Shown: positions 1 through 10,409 of the stretch, piece by piece
Layout of the letters: every line of letters starts with the position of its first letter
Numbering within the stretch: the stretch's first letter is position 1
Origin: Staphylococcus simulans
Lineage (GTDB): Bacteria; Bacillota; Bacilli; Staphylococcales; Staphylococcaceae
DNA: 64,000 bases
Reading direction: 5' to 3'
Assembly (NCBI RefSeq): GCF_002994445.1
Contig: NZ_MRZJ01000001.1
Span: forward strand, 372,001 to 436,000
The notes under the pieces: generated by a model
Told to the model about the DNA's origin: nothing
Databases searched by the model: none
The model's input: only the letters and a program-made list of their open reading frames with translations
Translations under genes and position numbers: made by a program

Positions 1-791
1 CTTTTAAGTTAGTCGCAACGGAGCTGATTTGGTTTATTAAAGGCGATACAAATATCAAATACTTACTAGAATATAATAATAATATTTGGAATGAATGGGC
101 ATTTGAAAAATATATTGCCTCAGAAGATTATCAAGGTCCAGATATGACGAATTTCGGTCATCGCGCCTTGCAAGATCCAGAATTCAATGCGTTGTACCAA
201 GAAGAAATGGAAAAATTCAAATCACGTATTTTAAATGATGATGAATTTGCAAAAAAGCACGGTGATTTAGGGAATGTATATGGTAAACAATGGCGAGATT
301 GGGTAGGTGCTGACGGCAAGCATTATGACCAATTAGCGACAGTAATAGAACAAATTAAAAACAATCCTACATCAAGACGCCACATTGTATCTGCTTGGAA
401 TCCGTCTGAAATCGATACAATGGCTTTACCGCCTTGTCATACAATGTTCCAATTTTATGTACAAGACGGCAAACTAAGTTGTCAATTGTATCAACGCAGC
501 GCAGACATTTTCTTAGGTGTACCTTTTAATATCGCAAGCTACAGTTTGCTGACACATTTAATTGCAAAAGAATGCGGACTTGAAGTGGGAGAGTTTGTGC
601 ATACATTCGGTGATGCACATATTTATTCAAATCACATTGATGCAATTCAAAAACAATTGAGCCGAGATAGTTACGCTCCGCCTGAACTTAAGATTAATTC
701 AGACCGCTCTCTATTCGATATTGAATATGAGGACTTGGAAATTATCGGTTACCAATCTCACCCTGGCATTAAAGCGCCGATTGCAGTTTAA
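1..791 (+). CDS. thyA: Thymidylate synthase (5' truncated by window)
   Basis: Makes dTMP from dUMP using methylene-tetrahydrofolate, in the cytoplasm. The reading frame is open from base 3 and continues upstream of the window. The first visible residues ([12 protein letters not shown], then NIWNEWAF) are the conserved N-terminal part of ThyA, so the ATG at 144 is internal. The active-site cysteine lies in [10 protein letters not shown], followed by the dUMP-binding [20 protein letters not shown] stretch and a conserved C-terminal IKAPIAV. About 262 residues are visible. S. aureus ThyA has about 318, so roughly 55 are missing. It is followed 33 bases later by dfrA, the enzyme that recycles the dihydrofolate ThyA produces. 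Confidence 0.97.
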   Translation, partial: FKLVATELIWFIKGDTNIKYLLEYNNNIWNEWAFEKYIASEDYQGPDMTNFGHRALQDPEFNALYQEEMEKFKSRILNDDEFAKKHGDLGNVYGKQWRDWVGADGKHYDQLATVIEQIKNNPTSRRHIVSAWNPSEIDTMALPPCHTMFQFYVQDGKLSCQLYQRSADIFLGVPFNIASYSLLTHLIAKECGLEVGEFVHTFGDAHIYSNHIDAIQKQLSRDSYAPPELKINSDRSLFDIEYEDLEIIGYQSHPGIKAPIAV

Positions 792-797
792 ATATAA

Positions 798-1307
<510 letters not shown>

Positions 1308-1319
1308 GAGGTTATCGGC

Positions 1320-2159
1320 ATGCGTAAAAAAATTGTAACAGACTCAACATCAGATTTGCCCCAATCTTATTTAGAAGCAAACGATATACATGTAATTCCT
1401 TTAAATCTGACTATCGATGGTGTCTCATATGTAGATCAGCAAGACATTTCTTCTGAAAGAGTCATCGAACTGATTGAAGAAGATGCTGATATCAAAACAA
1501 GCCAGCCTCCTATCGGCAAATTCATCGAAATGTACGATGAACTCGGCAAAGACGGTTCTGAAATCATTAGTATCCATATGACTTCAGGCCTCAGCGGAAC
1601 ATTCCAAACTGCTTATCAAGCAAGCCAAATGACAGATTCTAAAGTAACTGTCATCGATTCTAAGTCCATTTCATTTGGTTTAGGTTTTCAGCTTGAGCAT
1701 ATTGTTGAATGGAATAACGAAGGATTATCAACAGAAGAAATATTAGATAAACTTCAACACTTGCAAAGCAACATTAAACTCTTCGTCGTGATTGGACAAT
1801 TGAATCAGTTAATCAAAGGCGGGCGTATCGGTAAAGCAAAAGGTATGATTGGGAATATGATGCGTTTAAAACCTGTCGGTATTTTAGACGACGGACGTAT
1901 TAAAATCCTGCATAATGCACGTACACAAAAATCATGTATTCAAATGATTAAAAAGGAATTAGCATCATTTATCGATCAGCACTCCATTAAAAAGATCGGC
2001 ATATCTCATGCAAATGCGTTAGATTTTGTAGAAAAAGTCAAACAACAGTTTACAATTGATGAAAATAATCCTGAATTTGAAATCAATATCACAACACCTG
2101 TGATTTCAACACATACAGGACAAGGTGCCATTGGATTTGTTGTATTAAGAGAATCGTAA
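1320..2159 (+). CDS. DegV family fatty-acid-binding protein
   Basis: A 279-residue DegV/EDD-fold protein. In Firmicutes this family binds a single fatty acid; in S. aureus related proteins (FakB1/FakB2) present fatty acids to the kinase FakA. The N-terminus carries the TDSTSDLP motif, followed by [10 protein letters not shown] and GRIGKAKG, the usual ligand-pocket motifs. The start is set by AGGAGG at 1306-1311, which overlaps the dfrA stop. Lipid specificity cannot be read from sequence, so I do not name it fakB. There is a 103-base gap before msrA without a clear terminator. Confidence 0.88.
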   Translation: MRKKIVTDSTSDLPQSYLEANDIHVIPLNLTIDGVSYVDQQDISSERVIELIEEDADIKTSQPPIGKFIEMYDELGKDGSEIISIHMTSGLSGTFQTAYQASQMTDSKVTVIDSKSISFGLGFQLEHIVEWNNEGLSTEEILDKLQHLQSNIKLFVVIGQLNQLIKGGRIGKAKGMIGNMMRLKPVGILDDGRIKILHNARTQKSCIQMIKKELASFIDQHSIKKIGISHANALDFVEKVKQQFTIDENNPEFEINITTPVISTHTGQGAIGFVVLRES

Positions 2160-2262
2160 GCAATACAGCTTGAAACATCCTTTTGTCAAAGCAGATTAAT
2201 AGAAAATCCTATGCAATCATGATAATTTTAAAATTGACAAGACGCCGAATGGAGGTAATATT

Positions 2263-2781
2263 TTGGCATATGCAACATTAGCTGGCGGCTGTTTTTGGTG
2301 TATGGTAAAACCTTTCACTTCATATCCTGGAATCAAAAATATTGTGTCAGGATATAGCGGCGGCCACGTAGAAAATCCAACTTATGAACAGGTATGTACG
2401 AATCAAACAGGTCATGTTGAAGCTGTTCAAATCGAATATGACGAAAACGTGACTTCTTTTGAAAATATATTAGATGTTTATTTCAAAACTTTTGACCCAA
2501 CGGATAATGGCGGTCAATTCTTCGATCGCGGAGAAAGTTACCAACCGGTCATTTTCTACCATGATGAAGAACAAGAAAAAGCAGCATTATCAAAAATACA
2601 AGAACTGAACGAACAAATGATTTTTGATAAACCCGTCATTACACCGGTTAAGCCTTATAAAAACTTTTATCCGGCTGAAGATTATCACCAAGATTACTAT
2701 AAGAAAAATCCAATGCACTATGAGCAATATCAAAAAGGCTCTGGACGCAAGGACTTTATAGAAAGACATTGGGGGGATTAA
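2263..2781 (+). CDS. msrA: Peptide methionine-S-sulfoxide reductase
   Basis: Reduces the S epimer of methionine sulfoxide in proteins and free methionine. The 172-residue protein carries the GCFWC active site near the N-terminus (C10, C13), then [16 protein letters not shown] and [12 protein letters not shown], all typical of MsrA. C45 is the only other cysteine, and there is no C-terminal cysteine cluster, so resolution probably uses C13, C45 or thioredoxin directly. The start is a TTG at 2263 preceded by GGAGG at 2251. It sits one base upstream of msrB, so the two stereospecific reductases are made together. Confidence 0.95.
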   Translation: MAYATLAGGCFWCMVKPFTSYPGIKNIVSGYSGGHVENPTYEQVCTNQTGHVEAVQIEYDENVTSFENILDVYFKTFDPTDNGGQFFDRGESYQPVIFYHDEEQEKAALSKIQELNEQMIFDKPVITPVKPYKNFYPAEDYHQDYYKKNPMHYEQYQKGSGRKDFIERHWGD

Positions 2782-2782
2782 A

Positions 2783-3223
2783 TTGCTAAAGAAAAGCAAA
2801 AATGAATTAAACGATTTAGAGTATCTTGTTACACAAGAAAACGGAACTGAACCTCCTTTCCAAAACGAGTATTGGAATCATTTCGAAAAGGGTATATATG
2901 TAGACAAGCTGTCTGGCAAACCGCTTTTCACTTCAGAAGAGAAATTCGAATCTGATTGCGGTTGGCCAAGCTTTTCAAAAGCATTGTCTGATGATGATGT
3001 CATTGAACTTGTCGATAAATCTTTCGGTATGGTTCGAACTGAAGTGCGTTCTGAAGGCAGCGACAGCCACTTAGGCCATGTCTTTAACGATGGTCCGAAA
3101 GAAACAGGCGGTTTAAGATACTGTATTAATTCAGCAGCAGTTCAATTTATTCCATATGATAAATTAGAAGAACTTGGATATGGTGATTTGATTCCACATT
3201 TCAAGGATCAAGGAGAGAAATAA
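2783..3223 (+). CDS. msrB: Peptide methionine-R-sulfoxide reductase
   Basis: Reduces the R epimer of methionine sulfoxide and so complements MsrA. The 146-residue SelR-fold protein has the catalytic cysteine in [11 protein letters not shown] (C114) and a likely resolving cysteine in CGWPSF (C59). The [10 protein letters not shown] motif is present. The two CxxC zinc-binding pairs seen in many MsrB proteins are absent, as in the zinc-free staphylococcal form. It starts with TTG at 2783, with a GGGGGG ribosome-binding site inside the end of msrA. Only three bases separate it from crr. Confidence 0.95.
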   Translation: MLKKSKNELNDLEYLVTQENGTEPPFQNEYWNHFEKGIYVDKLSGKPLFTSEEKFESDCGWPSFSKALSDDDVIELVDKSFGMVRTEVRSEGSDSHLGHVFNDGPKETGGLRYCINSAAVQFIPYDKLEELGYGDLIPHFKDQGEK

Positions 3224-3226
3224 ATT

Positions 3227-3727
3227 ATGTTTAAAAAACTTTTTGGTAAAGATAATTCAGTAGAAAAAGACATTGAGATTTATGCGCCGATTTCAGGCGA
3301 GTATGTAAATATCGAAGATATTCCAGATCCAGTGTTTGCACAAAAAATGATGGGTGACGGTTTTGGCATCAATCCTAGCGAAGGTGTTGTTGTATCACCG
3401 ATTAACGGTAAAGTCGATAATGTCTTTCCGACAAGCCATGCTTTAGGTTTAAAAGCAGATAACGGCTTAGAATTATTAATTCATATCGGTTTAGATACAG
3501 TTCAATTAAACGGTGAAGGTTTCAAAGTGCTAGTTGAAAGCGGAGATACTGTAAGTGTTGGAGATCCGTTAGTTGAATTTGACTTAGATTATATTTCACA
3601 AAATGCGAAATCTGTCATCTCACCGATTATTATCACTAATACTGATCAAGCAGAAAAAATTGATATTCATGCACAAGATCAATTAGTTAAAAATGAAACT
3701 AAAGTAATTGATGTGACTATGGCTTAA
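3227..3727 (+). CDS. crr: PTS glucose-type EIIA component
   Basis: A stand-alone 166-residue EIIA-Glc domain that passes phosphate from HPr to an EIIB/C sugar transporter. The phospho-accepting histidine is in [10 protein letters not shown] (H86), and the second active-site histidine is in PTSHALGLK (H71). The [20 protein letters not shown] and [12 protein letters not shown] segments are family hallmarks. It lies in the msrAB transcription unit, and its stop overlaps the next start (TAATG), implying translational coupling. Which permease it serves cannot be told from here. Confidence 0.94.
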   Translation: MFKKLFGKDNSVEKDIEIYAPISGEYVNIEDIPDPVFAQKMMGDGFGINPSEGVVVSPINGKVDNVFPTSHALGLKADNGLELLIHIGLDTVQLNGEGFKVLVESGDTVSVGDPLVEFDLDYISQNAKSVISPIIITNTDQAEKIDIHAQDQLVKNETKVIDVTMA

Positions 3728-3948
3728 TGAAAGATTATTCATTCTATCAATTTGCACTGACAGTGCGCGGCAGACCAGATGATAAAGGTCGGCTGGCTGA
3801 ACAGATTTTTGATGATTTAGCTTTTCCAAAACATGAATCAGATTTTCATACATTGTCTGACTATATTGAAACTGAAGCTTCTATCAGTTTGCCGATGTAT
3901 GTCTTTGATGATTTATTTGAAGAATACCAGGAATGGTTAAAATTTTAA
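3727..3948 (+). CDS. YozE/SAM-like family small protein (UPF0346)
   Basis: A 73-residue protein with the pattern of the YozE_SAM_like family: [44 protein letters not shown], described here by its key parts FYQF..TVRG, PKHE..FH.LSDYIE and a C-terminal FD.L.EEY..W. It is a small helical protein of unknown function found widely in Firmicutes. The start codon shares one base with the crr stop. A strong terminator follows within 15 bases, so it ends the thyA-to-yozE gene run. Confidence 0.85.
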   Translation: MKDYSFYQFALTVRGRPDDKGRLAEQIFDDLAFPKHESDFHTLSDYIETEASISLPMYVFDDLFEEYQEWLKF

Positions 3949-3960
3949 ATGTTTGACTCA

Positions 3961-3990
3961 AGGTTGGTGTAAAGTGCACCAACCTTTTTT
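3961..3990 (+). terminator. Rho-independent terminator of the msrAB-crr unit
   Basis: A perfect 9-bp stem, AGGTTGGTG (3961-3969) pairing with CACCAACCT (3977-3985), with a 7-base loop and then a T run. Confidence 0.92.
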
Positions 3991-4118
3991 GCGATTATAA
4001 ACCTATATTAGTTGATGAAACGCCTGAATTTGATAAAATAAATTATCGTTTCATTCTTCAAATCAGCAGAATGATACATTCTATACAGCTATGTATAGTA
4101 AGGAAGGAGCGTATCAGC

Positions 4119-5585
4119 ATGACAGACCATAATGATGAAACACCTCAATCTTCGGATGAGCATCAAACCAAGAAAACACCCAAGTTCTTTACAATTAAGA
4201 GATGGAAACTGATTACATTCAGTATCTTAGCGTTTATTTTGACAATTCTATTGACAGTGTTTGCGACCATTGCAATCTCCCATAAATTTTCAGGTTTAGA
4301 CAAAGAACAAAGAAAATCATTCAACAAGGTCGAAAGTACATACCAAACTTTAGCGAATGACTATTATAAAAAACAAGATCCTGAGAAACTTTCTGAAGCC
4401 GCAATCAACGGAATGGTGAAAGAGCTTAAAGACCCTTATTCGCAATATATGACGACAGAAGAAACAAAATCTTTTAACGAAGATGTTTCAGGCGACTTTG
4501 TCGGTATCGGCGCAGAAATGCAGCAGCGCAACAAAGAAATCAGCGTAACCAGCCCGATGAAAGGTTCGCCGGCTGAACGTGCTGGCCTTCAACCAAAAGA
4601 CGTGGTCACTAAAGTCGACGGCAAATCGATTAAAGGCAAATCTTTAACTGAAGTTGTGAAAATGGTCAGAGGTAAAGAAGGTACAAAAGTAACATTGACC
4701 GTTGAACGTGCACATCAAGAACGCGATATTACCATCAAACGCGAAAAAATTCATGTTAAAAGTGTCGAGTATAAAAAAGAAGGCGATGTTGGCGTATTCA
4801 CTATCAATAAATTCCAAGAAAATACCGCTGCAGAATTAAAAACAAATATTATGAAAGCACATAAACAAGGTGTCAAAAAGATTGTAATTGATTTACGTAA
4901 CAACCCTGGCGGTTTATTAAATGAAGCTGTGAAGATGGCAAATATCTTTATCGATAAAAACAAACCTGTCGTAAAACTTCAAAAAGGTAAAACAATCGAG
5001 TCTGTAGATACACCGACAGATGCTTTAAAAGAAGCCAAAGACATGGAAGTCTCAATTTTAGTAAATGAAGGTTCTGCAAGTGCATCAGAAGTCTTTACAG
5101 GCGCAATGAAAGATTACAACAAAGCAAAAGTTTACGGAGAGAAAACATTTGGTAAAGGTATTGTACAAACGACCAAAGAATACTCAGATGGTTCTTTATT
5201 GAAATACACTGAAATGAAATGGTTAACGCCGCATGGCACATATATTCATGGAAAAGGTATCCACCCTGATGTTAAAATTGCATCTCCTAAGTATCAATCA
5301 CTGAGTGTCATTCCAGATGATAAAGTCTTTAAAGAAGGCGACAATGATAAAAATGTTAAATCTATCAAAATCGGCTTGAATGCTTTAGGCTATAAAGCCG
5401 GAGATGAAAACAAAGACTTTGATGCTCAGTTGAAAACAGCTGTAGAGGAATTCCAAAAAGAAAATGATTTATCAGTCAACGGTACGTTTGATAAAGCAAC
5501 TAACCAAAAATTCACTGAAAAACTAGTGGATAAATCAAACAAAGAAGATGAAATGTTAGATACGTTACTCAAAAAACTTAAATAA
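4119..5585 (+). CDS. ctpA: Carboxy-terminal processing protease, membrane anchored (S41)
   Basis: A 488-residue serine protease that trims or degrades exported proteins at their C-terminus. One hydrophobic segment at about 32-54 anchors it, with the catalytic part outside. A PDZ domain spans about 127-209 (GIGAEMQ, AGLQPKDVV). The S41 core holds the Ser/Lys dyad: S321 in GSASASE and K346 in TFGKGIVQ, 25 residues apart as in Tsp. A peptidoglycan-binding-type repeat follows at about 400-455 (VKSIKIGLNALGY, VEEFQKENDLSVNG). I chose the ATG at 4119 because AAGGAG at 4104-4109 precedes it; the ATG at 4071 has no such site. It heads the ctpA-GNAT-murG-PAP2 run. Confidence 0.94.
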   Translation: MTDHNDETPQSSDEHQTKKTPKFFTIKRWKLITFSILAFILTILLTVFATIAISHKFSGLDKEQRKSFNKVESTYQTLANDYYKKQDPEKLSEAAINGMVKELKDPYSQYMTTEETKSFNEDVSGDFVGIGAEMQQRNKEISVTSPMKGSPAERAGLQPKDVVTKVDGKSIKGKSLTEVVKMVRGKEGTKVTLTVERAHQERDITIKREKIHVKSVEYKKEGDVGVFTINKFQENTAAELKTNIMKAHKQGVKKIVIDLRNNPGGLLNEAVKMANIFIDKNKPVVKLQKGKTIESVDTPTDALKEAKDMEVSILVNEGSASASEVFTGAMKDYNKAKVYGEKTFGKGIVQTTKEYSDGSLLKYTEMKWLTPHGTYIHGKGIHPDVKIASPKYQSLSVIPDDKVFKEGDNDKNVKSIKIGLNALGYKAGDENKDFDAQLKTAVEEFQKENDLSVNGTFDKATNQKFTEKLVDKSNKEDEMLDTLLKKLK

Positions 5586-5598
5586 AGGGGTTCAAATT

Positions 5599-6111
5599 AT
5601 GATTAGAACTGCAACACATAATGATTTAAATGCGATTTCTGCTTTAACAGAAGATGCAAAAGAAATTATGAAGAAAGACAACAACCCGCAATGGGATGAA
5701 CACTACCCGCTCATTGAACATTTTGAAGAAGATATCCAAAACAATTCTTTGTTTGTTCTTGAAGAAAACGACAAAATTTATGGTTATATTGTTATCGACC
5801 AAAACCAGTCAAAATGGTATGATGAACTAGAATGGCCGATTGATAGAACCGGCGGTTATGTCATTCACAGACTCGCTGGTTCCAAAGACTATAAAGGTGC
5901 CGCAACAGCATTGTTCAACTTTGCTGTTGAACGAGCACTCGATCATGATGTTCACGTATTATTAACTGACACTTACGCTATCAATCATCGTGCTCAAAAC
6001 TTATTTAAAAAATTCGGATTCCACAAAGTAGGAGAAGCTACTTTAGATTATCATCCTTATGATAAAGAGGATGCATTCTATGCTTATTACAGAATTTTAG
6101 AAGAAGAATAG
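5599..6111 (+). CDS. GNAT family N-acetyltransferase
   Basis: A 170-residue protein with the GNAT fold: an N-terminal MIRTATHNDLNAISALT helix pair, a central strand FVLEENDKIYGYIVIDQNQ, an acetyl-CoA loop region around VIHRLAGSKDYKGAATALFNFA, and a C-terminal AQNLFKKFGFHKVGEA. The substrate is unknown. It is syntenic with the acetyltransferase gene lying between ctpA and murG in S. aureus. AAAGGGG precedes its ATG, and gaps to its neighbours are about 13 bases, so it is in one transcript with ctpA and murG. Confidence 0.88.
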   Translation: MIRTATHNDLNAISALTEDAKEIMKKDNNPQWDEHYPLIEHFEEDIQNNSLFVLEENDKIYGYIVIDQNQSKWYDELEWPIDRTGGYVIHRLAGSKDYKGAATALFNFAVERALDHDVHVLLTDTYAINHRAQNLFKKFGFHKVGEATLDYHPYDKEDAFYAYYRILEEE

Positions 6112-6124
6112 AGAGGTATTAACC

Positions 6125-7213
6125 ATGACGAAAATTGCATTTACCGGCGGCGGAACAGTAGGACATGTTTCAGTTAATTTAAGTTTGATTCCTATCGCTG
6201 ATGATAGAGGCTACCAAACTTTTTATGTCGGCTCTAAAAACGGAATTGAAAAAGATATGATTGCATCGCAATTACCGCACACATCCTATTTTCCAATCTC
6301 AAGCGGTAAACTGCGCAGATATCTTTCTTTTGAAAACTTGAAAGACGTGTTCAAAGTCCTTAAAGGCATACTTGATGCACGTAAAGTGTTGAAAAAAGAA
6401 AAACCGGATTTACTCTTTTCTAAAGGCGGTTTCGTATCTGTGCCTGTAGTATTAGCGGCACGTTCTTTAAATATCCCTGTCATTATTCATGAATCAGATA
6501 TTACACCTGGTTTAGCGAATAAAATTTCTCTGAAATTTGCGGATAGAATCTATACTACATTCGAAGATACACTGAAATATCTTCCGAAATCCAAAGCAGA
6601 TTTTGTAGGCGCAACTGTTAGAGATGACTTAAAATCGGGTAATAAAGAACAAGGTTACCAACTTACAGGATTTAATAATGGTAAAAAAGTACTCTTGGTA
6701 ATGGGCGGCAGTTTAGGAAGTAAAACGATTAATGATTTAATCCGACGCAACTTAGATGAATTATTGAAAGAATATCAAATCATTCATTTAACTGGTAAAG
6801 GGTTATTAGATTCAACAATCGATAAAGAAGGCTACCGTCAATTTGAATTCGTTACAAGCGAATTAACTGATTTGCTTGCGATAACAGATATTGTTGTCAG
6901 TCGTGCAGGTGCAAATGCCATTTATGAATTTTTAACATTGAATATCCCAATGTTGCTGATTCCATTAGGCTTAGACCAATCTCGCGGCGATCAGATTGAT
7001 AACGCTAAATACTTCCAAGAAAAAGGTTATGCACAGACATTACCTGAAGATGAGGCAACACAACAAAAATTTATGGATGCCTTGCATGAAATCGAATCCA
7101 ACCGTTCAGACATTGAAAAACAAATGTCTAACTACCACCAATTATTTACTAAAGAGGATTTATTAGATAAGATTCTTAAAGATACAAACCAAAAGGAAAC
7201 GAGGGAAAGCTGA
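6125..7213 (+). CDS. murG: UDP-GlcNAc:lipid I N-acetylglucosaminyl transferase
   Basis: Adds GlcNAc to lipid I, giving lipid II on the inner face of the membrane. The 362-residue GT-B protein begins TKIAFTGGGTVGHVSVNLSLIP, the first glycine-rich loop. It then has LLFSKGGFVSVPVVLAA, IHESDITPGLANK, LLVMGGSLGSKTIN and the donor-binding SRAGANAIYEFLTLNIPMLLIPL with the LDQSRGDQIDNA motif. The typical H-G-T-A-G-H of proteobacterial MurG reads GGTVGHV here, as in staphylococci. It is followed after one base by a PAP2 phosphatase gene. Confidence 0.96.
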   Translation: MTKIAFTGGGTVGHVSVNLSLIPIADDRGYQTFYVGSKNGIEKDMIASQLPHTSYFPISSGKLRRYLSFENLKDVFKVLKGILDARKVLKKEKPDLLFSKGGFVSVPVVLAARSLNIPVIIHESDITPGLANKISLKFADRIYTTFEDTLKYLPKSKADFVGATVRDDLKSGNKEQGYQLTGFNNGKKVLLVMGGSLGSKTINDLIRRNLDELLKEYQIIHLTGKGLLDSTIDKEGYRQFEFVTSELTDLLAITDIVVSRAGANAIYEFLTLNIPMLLIPLGLDQSRGDQIDNAKYFQEKGYAQTLPEDEATQQKFMDALHEIESNRSDIEKQMSNYHQLFTKEDLLDKILKDTNQKETRES

Positions 7214-7214
7214 T

Positions 7215-7832
7215 TTGAGCCGAGCAAAGAGAATTTCACTGATTCTAGTATTTACATTGATATTCAGCGTGATTGCTGCTTTTCATCAAAATAGAATCGG
7301 TAATTGGATTGATACAGAAGTTTATGACTTTATCTATGCATCACATAGCGTAATCACAACAAGTATATTCATGGGTGCAACGTGGATTGGCGAAGTATGG
7401 TCGATGATTTGCCTTTCATTATGTGTCGTAGCAATTTTGCTGCTGCGCAAAATGCAGATCGAAGCATTATTCTTCGCTATCGTCATGGCTGTATCAAGTA
7501 TCTCTAATCCGATTATGAAAAACACATTTGATAGAGAACGTCCAACTAAATTACGTCTAGTGGAAATCGGCGGATACAGTTTTCCAAGCGGCCATGCAAT
7601 GGGATCAACTTCATTCTTCGGCAGCTTGATTGCATTATCAAGTCATTATCTTGATGGCAAACCGCGCATTGTCATGACATCCTTCTGCATTTTCATGATT
7701 GCGATGATTTGTATGTCTAGAATTTATTTAGGTGTACATTATCCAACTGATGTCATTGCAGGTGTCACAGCAGGTGTGATTTGCATTTTAGGTGTCTCAT
7801 TATTTTTCAAAGGCAAATTCAAATCAGTTTAA
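7215..7832 (+). CDS. PAP2 family membrane phosphatase (PgpB-like)
   Basis: A 205-residue integral membrane phosphatase with five to six hydrophobic segments. It has the three acid-phosphatase signatures: K-x6-RP as KNTFDRERP, PSGH as YSFPSGHAMGS, and SR-x5-H-x3-D as SRIYLGVHYPTD. The family dephosphorylates lipid phosphates such as phosphatidylglycerophosphate, phosphatidate or undecaprenyl diphosphate. Its position after murG hints at lipid-carrier recycling, but that is inference. The start is TTG at 7215, with GAGGGAAAGC just upstream inside the end of murG. The S. aureus gene at this locus is usually called pgpB. Confidence 0.88.
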   Translation: MSRAKRISLILVFTLIFSVIAAFHQNRIGNWIDTEVYDFIYASHSVITTSIFMGATWIGEVWSMICLSLCVVAILLLRKMQIEALFFAIVMAVSSISNPIMKNTFDRERPTKLRLVEIGGYSFPSGHAMGSTSFFGSLIALSSHYLDGKPRIVMTSFCIFMIAMICMSRIYLGVHYPTDVIAGVTAGVICILGVSLFFKGKFKSV

Positions 7833-7845
7833 TATTAATAAAGAT

Positions 7846-7874
7846 GAGATCAGGGCAGCCTGGTCTCTTTTTTT
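7846..7874 (+). terminator. Terminator of the ctpA-murG-PAP2 unit
   Basis: GAGATCAGG (7846-7854) pairs with CCTGGTCTC (7859-7867), with one wobble pair and a 4-base loop, followed by seven T. Confidence 0.9.
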
Positions 7875-7896
7875 GGCAGTGATAAATAAAAAAGAG

Positions 7897-8070
7897 ATAA
7901 AAAATAACCGATTCTGCATCTCTTGCAGAATCGGTAAGTATGTCACGCTATCGTATCTGATAACGTAGTATTTACGGGCATATATAAAAGGGGATAATAC
8001 GAAAATGACCAATACAATAAGAACGAAATGTGTGGGGGGATGTCTCATTTGGTATTGATAATCATTTTCA
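7897..8070 (-). ncRNA. isrR: Fur-controlled small RNA, IsrR-like
   Basis: Seen: on the minus strand, a TTGACA(16)TATAAT promoter predicts a start near 8070. A perfect 12-bp stem (7924-7935 with 7907-7918, loop 7919-7923) followed by a T-rich run ends transcription near 7897, giving about 174 nt. C-rich single-stranded motifs occur (a six-C run near the 5' end, then ATCCCC and GCCCG). Two Fur-box-like palindromes cover the promoter. Known: in S. aureus the iron-sparing sRNA IsrR lies between arlR and pgpB, is about this long, has C-rich seed motifs and is Fur repressed. Position, orientation, length, motifs and promoter all agree. It would pair with mRNAs of iron-using enzymes under iron starvation. 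The open frame across it (start 8048) runs through the terminator without a stop, so I do not call it a gene. Confidence 0.87.
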
Positions 8071-8104
8071 ATTACTATTATACATGAGTGAGAATGGTTG
8101 TCAA
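8055..8104 (-). promoter_or_regulatory. Promoter with two Fur boxes for the IsrR-like RNA
   Basis: The -35 TTGACA is at 8104-8099, and the -10 TATAAT at 8082-8077, with a 16-base spacer. Fur box 1, TGAAAATGATTATCA (8070-8056), differs from the TGATAATNATTATCA consensus at one base and overlies the expected start. Fur box 2, TGAGAATGGTTGTCA (8089-8103, + strand reading), has three differences and covers the -35. Confidence 0.85.
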
Positions 8105-8237
8105 TTAGAAAATGCAGGTTTTTTCAATCTATTTCAAGAACGCACAAAATTGTCACAAAATCTGTTTTGATGAATTGTATCTTTAAACAGTTCTTTCTCT
8201 GTCTGTATGTGATAAAATCAAAACTGAGGTGCTAACT

Positions 8238-8900
8238 ATGACAAAAATATTAATCGTAGAAGATGAGCAGAATTTAGCTCGTTTTATTGAATTAGAATTA
8301 GTACATGAGAATTATGAAGTGGATATTGAAAATGATGGAGCTTCTGGATTAGAAACCGCTTTGAATAAAGATTATGATCTGTATTTGCTGGATTTGATGC
8401 TGCCGCATATGGATGGATTAGAAATCTGCAAAAGAATAAGAGCCGTCAAATCTACACCTATTATTATCATTACTGCTAAAGGCGATACATATGATAAGGT
8501 TGCCGGCTTAGATTACGGTGCTGATGATTATATTGTTAAGCCATTTGATATAGAAGAATTATTAGCACGTATTCGTGCAACACTCAGACGTCAACCTGAA
8601 AAAGATATCATTACAATTAAAGGAATTGAAATCAACAAAGAAGCTTTTCGTGTCACTATTGATGGTCAAGAACTGGAGTTAACAAAAACTGAGTATGATT
8701 TGCTGCAGCTGTTGTCTGAGAATTTGAACCATGTGATGCAGCGCGAACAAATACTTGATCATGTCTGGGGTTATGATAGTGAAGTGGAAACAAATGTTGT
8801 TGATGTCTATATCCGCTATTTAAGAAATAAATTAAAACCTTTCGGTAAAGAAAAGGTAATTGAAACCGTTCGCGGTGTAGGATATGTGATCAGACAATGA
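8238..8900 (+). CDS. arlR: Response regulator ArlR (OmpR family)
   Basis: A 220-residue response regulator of the ArlRS two-component system, which in S. aureus controls autolysis, adhesion and virulence regulators such as MgrA. The receiver domain has the acidic pair E8-D9, phospho-accepting D52 in LLDLMLP and the K in IVKPFD. A winged-helix DNA-binding domain ([13 protein letters not shown] to [11 protein letters not shown]) follows. I chose the ATG at 8238: GAGGTG at 8226-8231 is its ribosome-binding site, so the GTG at 8229 is not the start. The gene overlaps arlS by four bases (ATGA). Confidence 0.96.
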   Translation: MTKILIVEDEQNLARFIELELVHENYEVDIENDGASGLETALNKDYDLYLLDLMLPHMDGLEICKRIRAVKSTPIIIITAKGDTYDKVAGLDYGADDYIVKPFDIEELLARIRATLRRQPEKDIITIKGIEINKEAFRVTIDGQELELTKTEYDLLQLLSENLNHVMQREQILDHVWGYDSEVETNVVDVYIRYLRNKLKPFGKEKVIETVRGVGYVIRQ

Positions 8901-10261
8901 AGCAGCGGAAATTAAAAACACAATGGATGCTGGTCACTACAAGTATTACATTCTTAATAGTCTTCATCTTCAGCTTAGTTATCATTTATTTTCTAAGTAT
9001 TACATTAAGAGACAGCGAAATTAATGATGCTGAAAAAAGTGCAGATAATATTGCGGCTTTATTAGCAACCAAATCGCTGGATGACATTAAACCTTTAGAT
9101 TTGAATGCATCATTAGGCAACTTCCAAAAAGTCATTCTTTATGATAATAATAAAGATGTATTAGCCGAAACTTCGACAATGAGCGAGTATATCAATGACA
9201 CAAAATCAGTGGAACCTTCCAGCTATCACAGCGTTTATGTTAAACGCATCAAAAATGATGATTTCTTAGTAGTTTCACATCCAATAGACACTGAAAAGTT
9301 TCAGGGTTACTCAATAATTATTCATTCATTATCAAGTTATAACAGTGTCATGCATTCGTTGATTATACTTTCTGTTTTATTCGGTATTATCGCAATAATC
9401 ATTACCGCAACCATCAGTTACATTTTCTCAGCCCAAATCGCAAAGCCTATCACGATAATGGCTAATAAAATGAGAAAAATACGTCGAGATGGTTTCCAAG
9501 AGAAATTGGAATTGCCGACAGAATACGATGAAACTACAGATTTAATTGATACCTTCAATGATATGATGATTCAAATCGAAGAGCTGTTCGATCAACAACG
9601 TCAATTCGTAGAAGATGCTTCTCATGAATTGAGAACACCACTTCAAATCATTCAAGGTCACCTTAACCTTATCAAGCGGTGGGGGAAAAAGGACCCGGCC
9701 GTTTTAGAGGAATCATTAAACATTACAATCGAAGAAATGAATCGTATAACCAAATTAGTAGAGGAATTATTACTTTTAACAAAAGAATCAACGTATAAAG
9801 ATGCTTTAGATGTTGAACCGGTCGATGTTAATGATGAAATTACTTCGAGATTAAAATCACTTAGACATCTGCACCCTGAATATAACTTTACTTTCAAACC
9901 TTCCAGCAAACCGATTGTATTAGAAATGAATCGTTACCAACTGGAACAAGTGCTGTTAATTTTCTTAGATAACGCGATTAAATATGATACGCGTGAAAAA
10001 TCGATTAACATTTGTACTGAATTGAAAAACAGACAAGCAACGATTGAAATTACAGACCATGGTTCTGGTATTCCAAAACAGGACTTAGATTACATTTTCG
10101 ACAGATTTTATAGAGTAGACAAATCACGATCACGCCAACGCGGCGGCAATGGATTAGGTCTTTCTATTGCACGAAATATAGTTAATTTATACGGCGGAAC
10201 GATTCAAGTTGAGAGTGAAGTAGATGCTTATACAACGTTCAGAATCACTTTCAACGTATAA
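8897..10261 (+). CDS. arlS: Sensor histidine kinase ArlS
   Basis: A 454-residue membrane kinase. TM1 at about 11-34 and TM2 at about 153-177 enclose an extracytoplasmic sensor loop of about 115 residues. A HAMP-like linker ([14 protein letters not shown]) comes next, then HisKA with the phospho-accepting H243 in [10 protein letters not shown]. The ATPase domain has the N box (FLDNAIKY), G1 (DHGSGIP), F box (FDRFYRVD) and G2 (GNGLGLSIA). It phosphorylates ArlR. It is translationally coupled to arlR and followed by a terminator at 10326. Confidence 0.96.
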   Translation: MKQRKLKTQWMLVTTSITFLIVFIFSLVIIYFLSITLRDSEINDAEKSADNIAALLATKSLDDIKPLDLNASLGNFQKVILYDNNKDVLAETSTMSEYINDTKSVEPSSYHSVYVKRIKNDDFLVVSHPIDTEKFQGYSIIIHSLSSYNSVMHSLIILSVLFGIIAIIITATISYIFSAQIAKPITIMANKMRKIRRDGFQEKLELPTEYDETTDLIDTFNDMMIQIEELFDQQRQFVEDASHELRTPLQIIQGHLNLIKRWGKKDPAVLEESLNITIEEMNRITKLVEELLLLTKESTYKDALDVEPVDVNDEITSRLKSLRHLHPEYNFTFKPSSKPIVLEMNRYQLEQVLLIFLDNAIKYDTREKSINICTELKNRQATIEITDHGSGIPKQDLDYIFDRFYRVDKSRSRQRGGNGLGLSIARNIVNLYGGTIQVESEVDAYTTFRITFNV

Positions 10262-10325
10262 TTACATTTAAAAAGGAATTCTACTTTATTTGTTCCATCT
10301 TCTATTTATGGTTATATATGTGTAC

Positions 10326-10351
10326 AAAGAGCCGTCATATCGGCTCTTTTT
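10326..10351 (+). terminator. Terminator after arlRS
   Basis: AAAGAGCCG (10326-10334) pairs with CGGCTCTTT (10341-10349) across a 6-base loop, followed by T residues. Confidence 0.9.
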
Positions 10352-10409
10352 CATGTTATCAATTCGGCTTTCTCCCTTTAATTTGTGAACATTTAATGAT
10401 ATTATTTAT

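Noticed and set aside
7824..8048. 74-codon minus-strand frame with a hydrophobic N-terminus between the PAP2 gene and arlR
   Set aside because: It runs through a strong minus-strand terminator without a stop and lacks a ribosome-binding site; the DNA is better explained as an IsrR-type small RNA.
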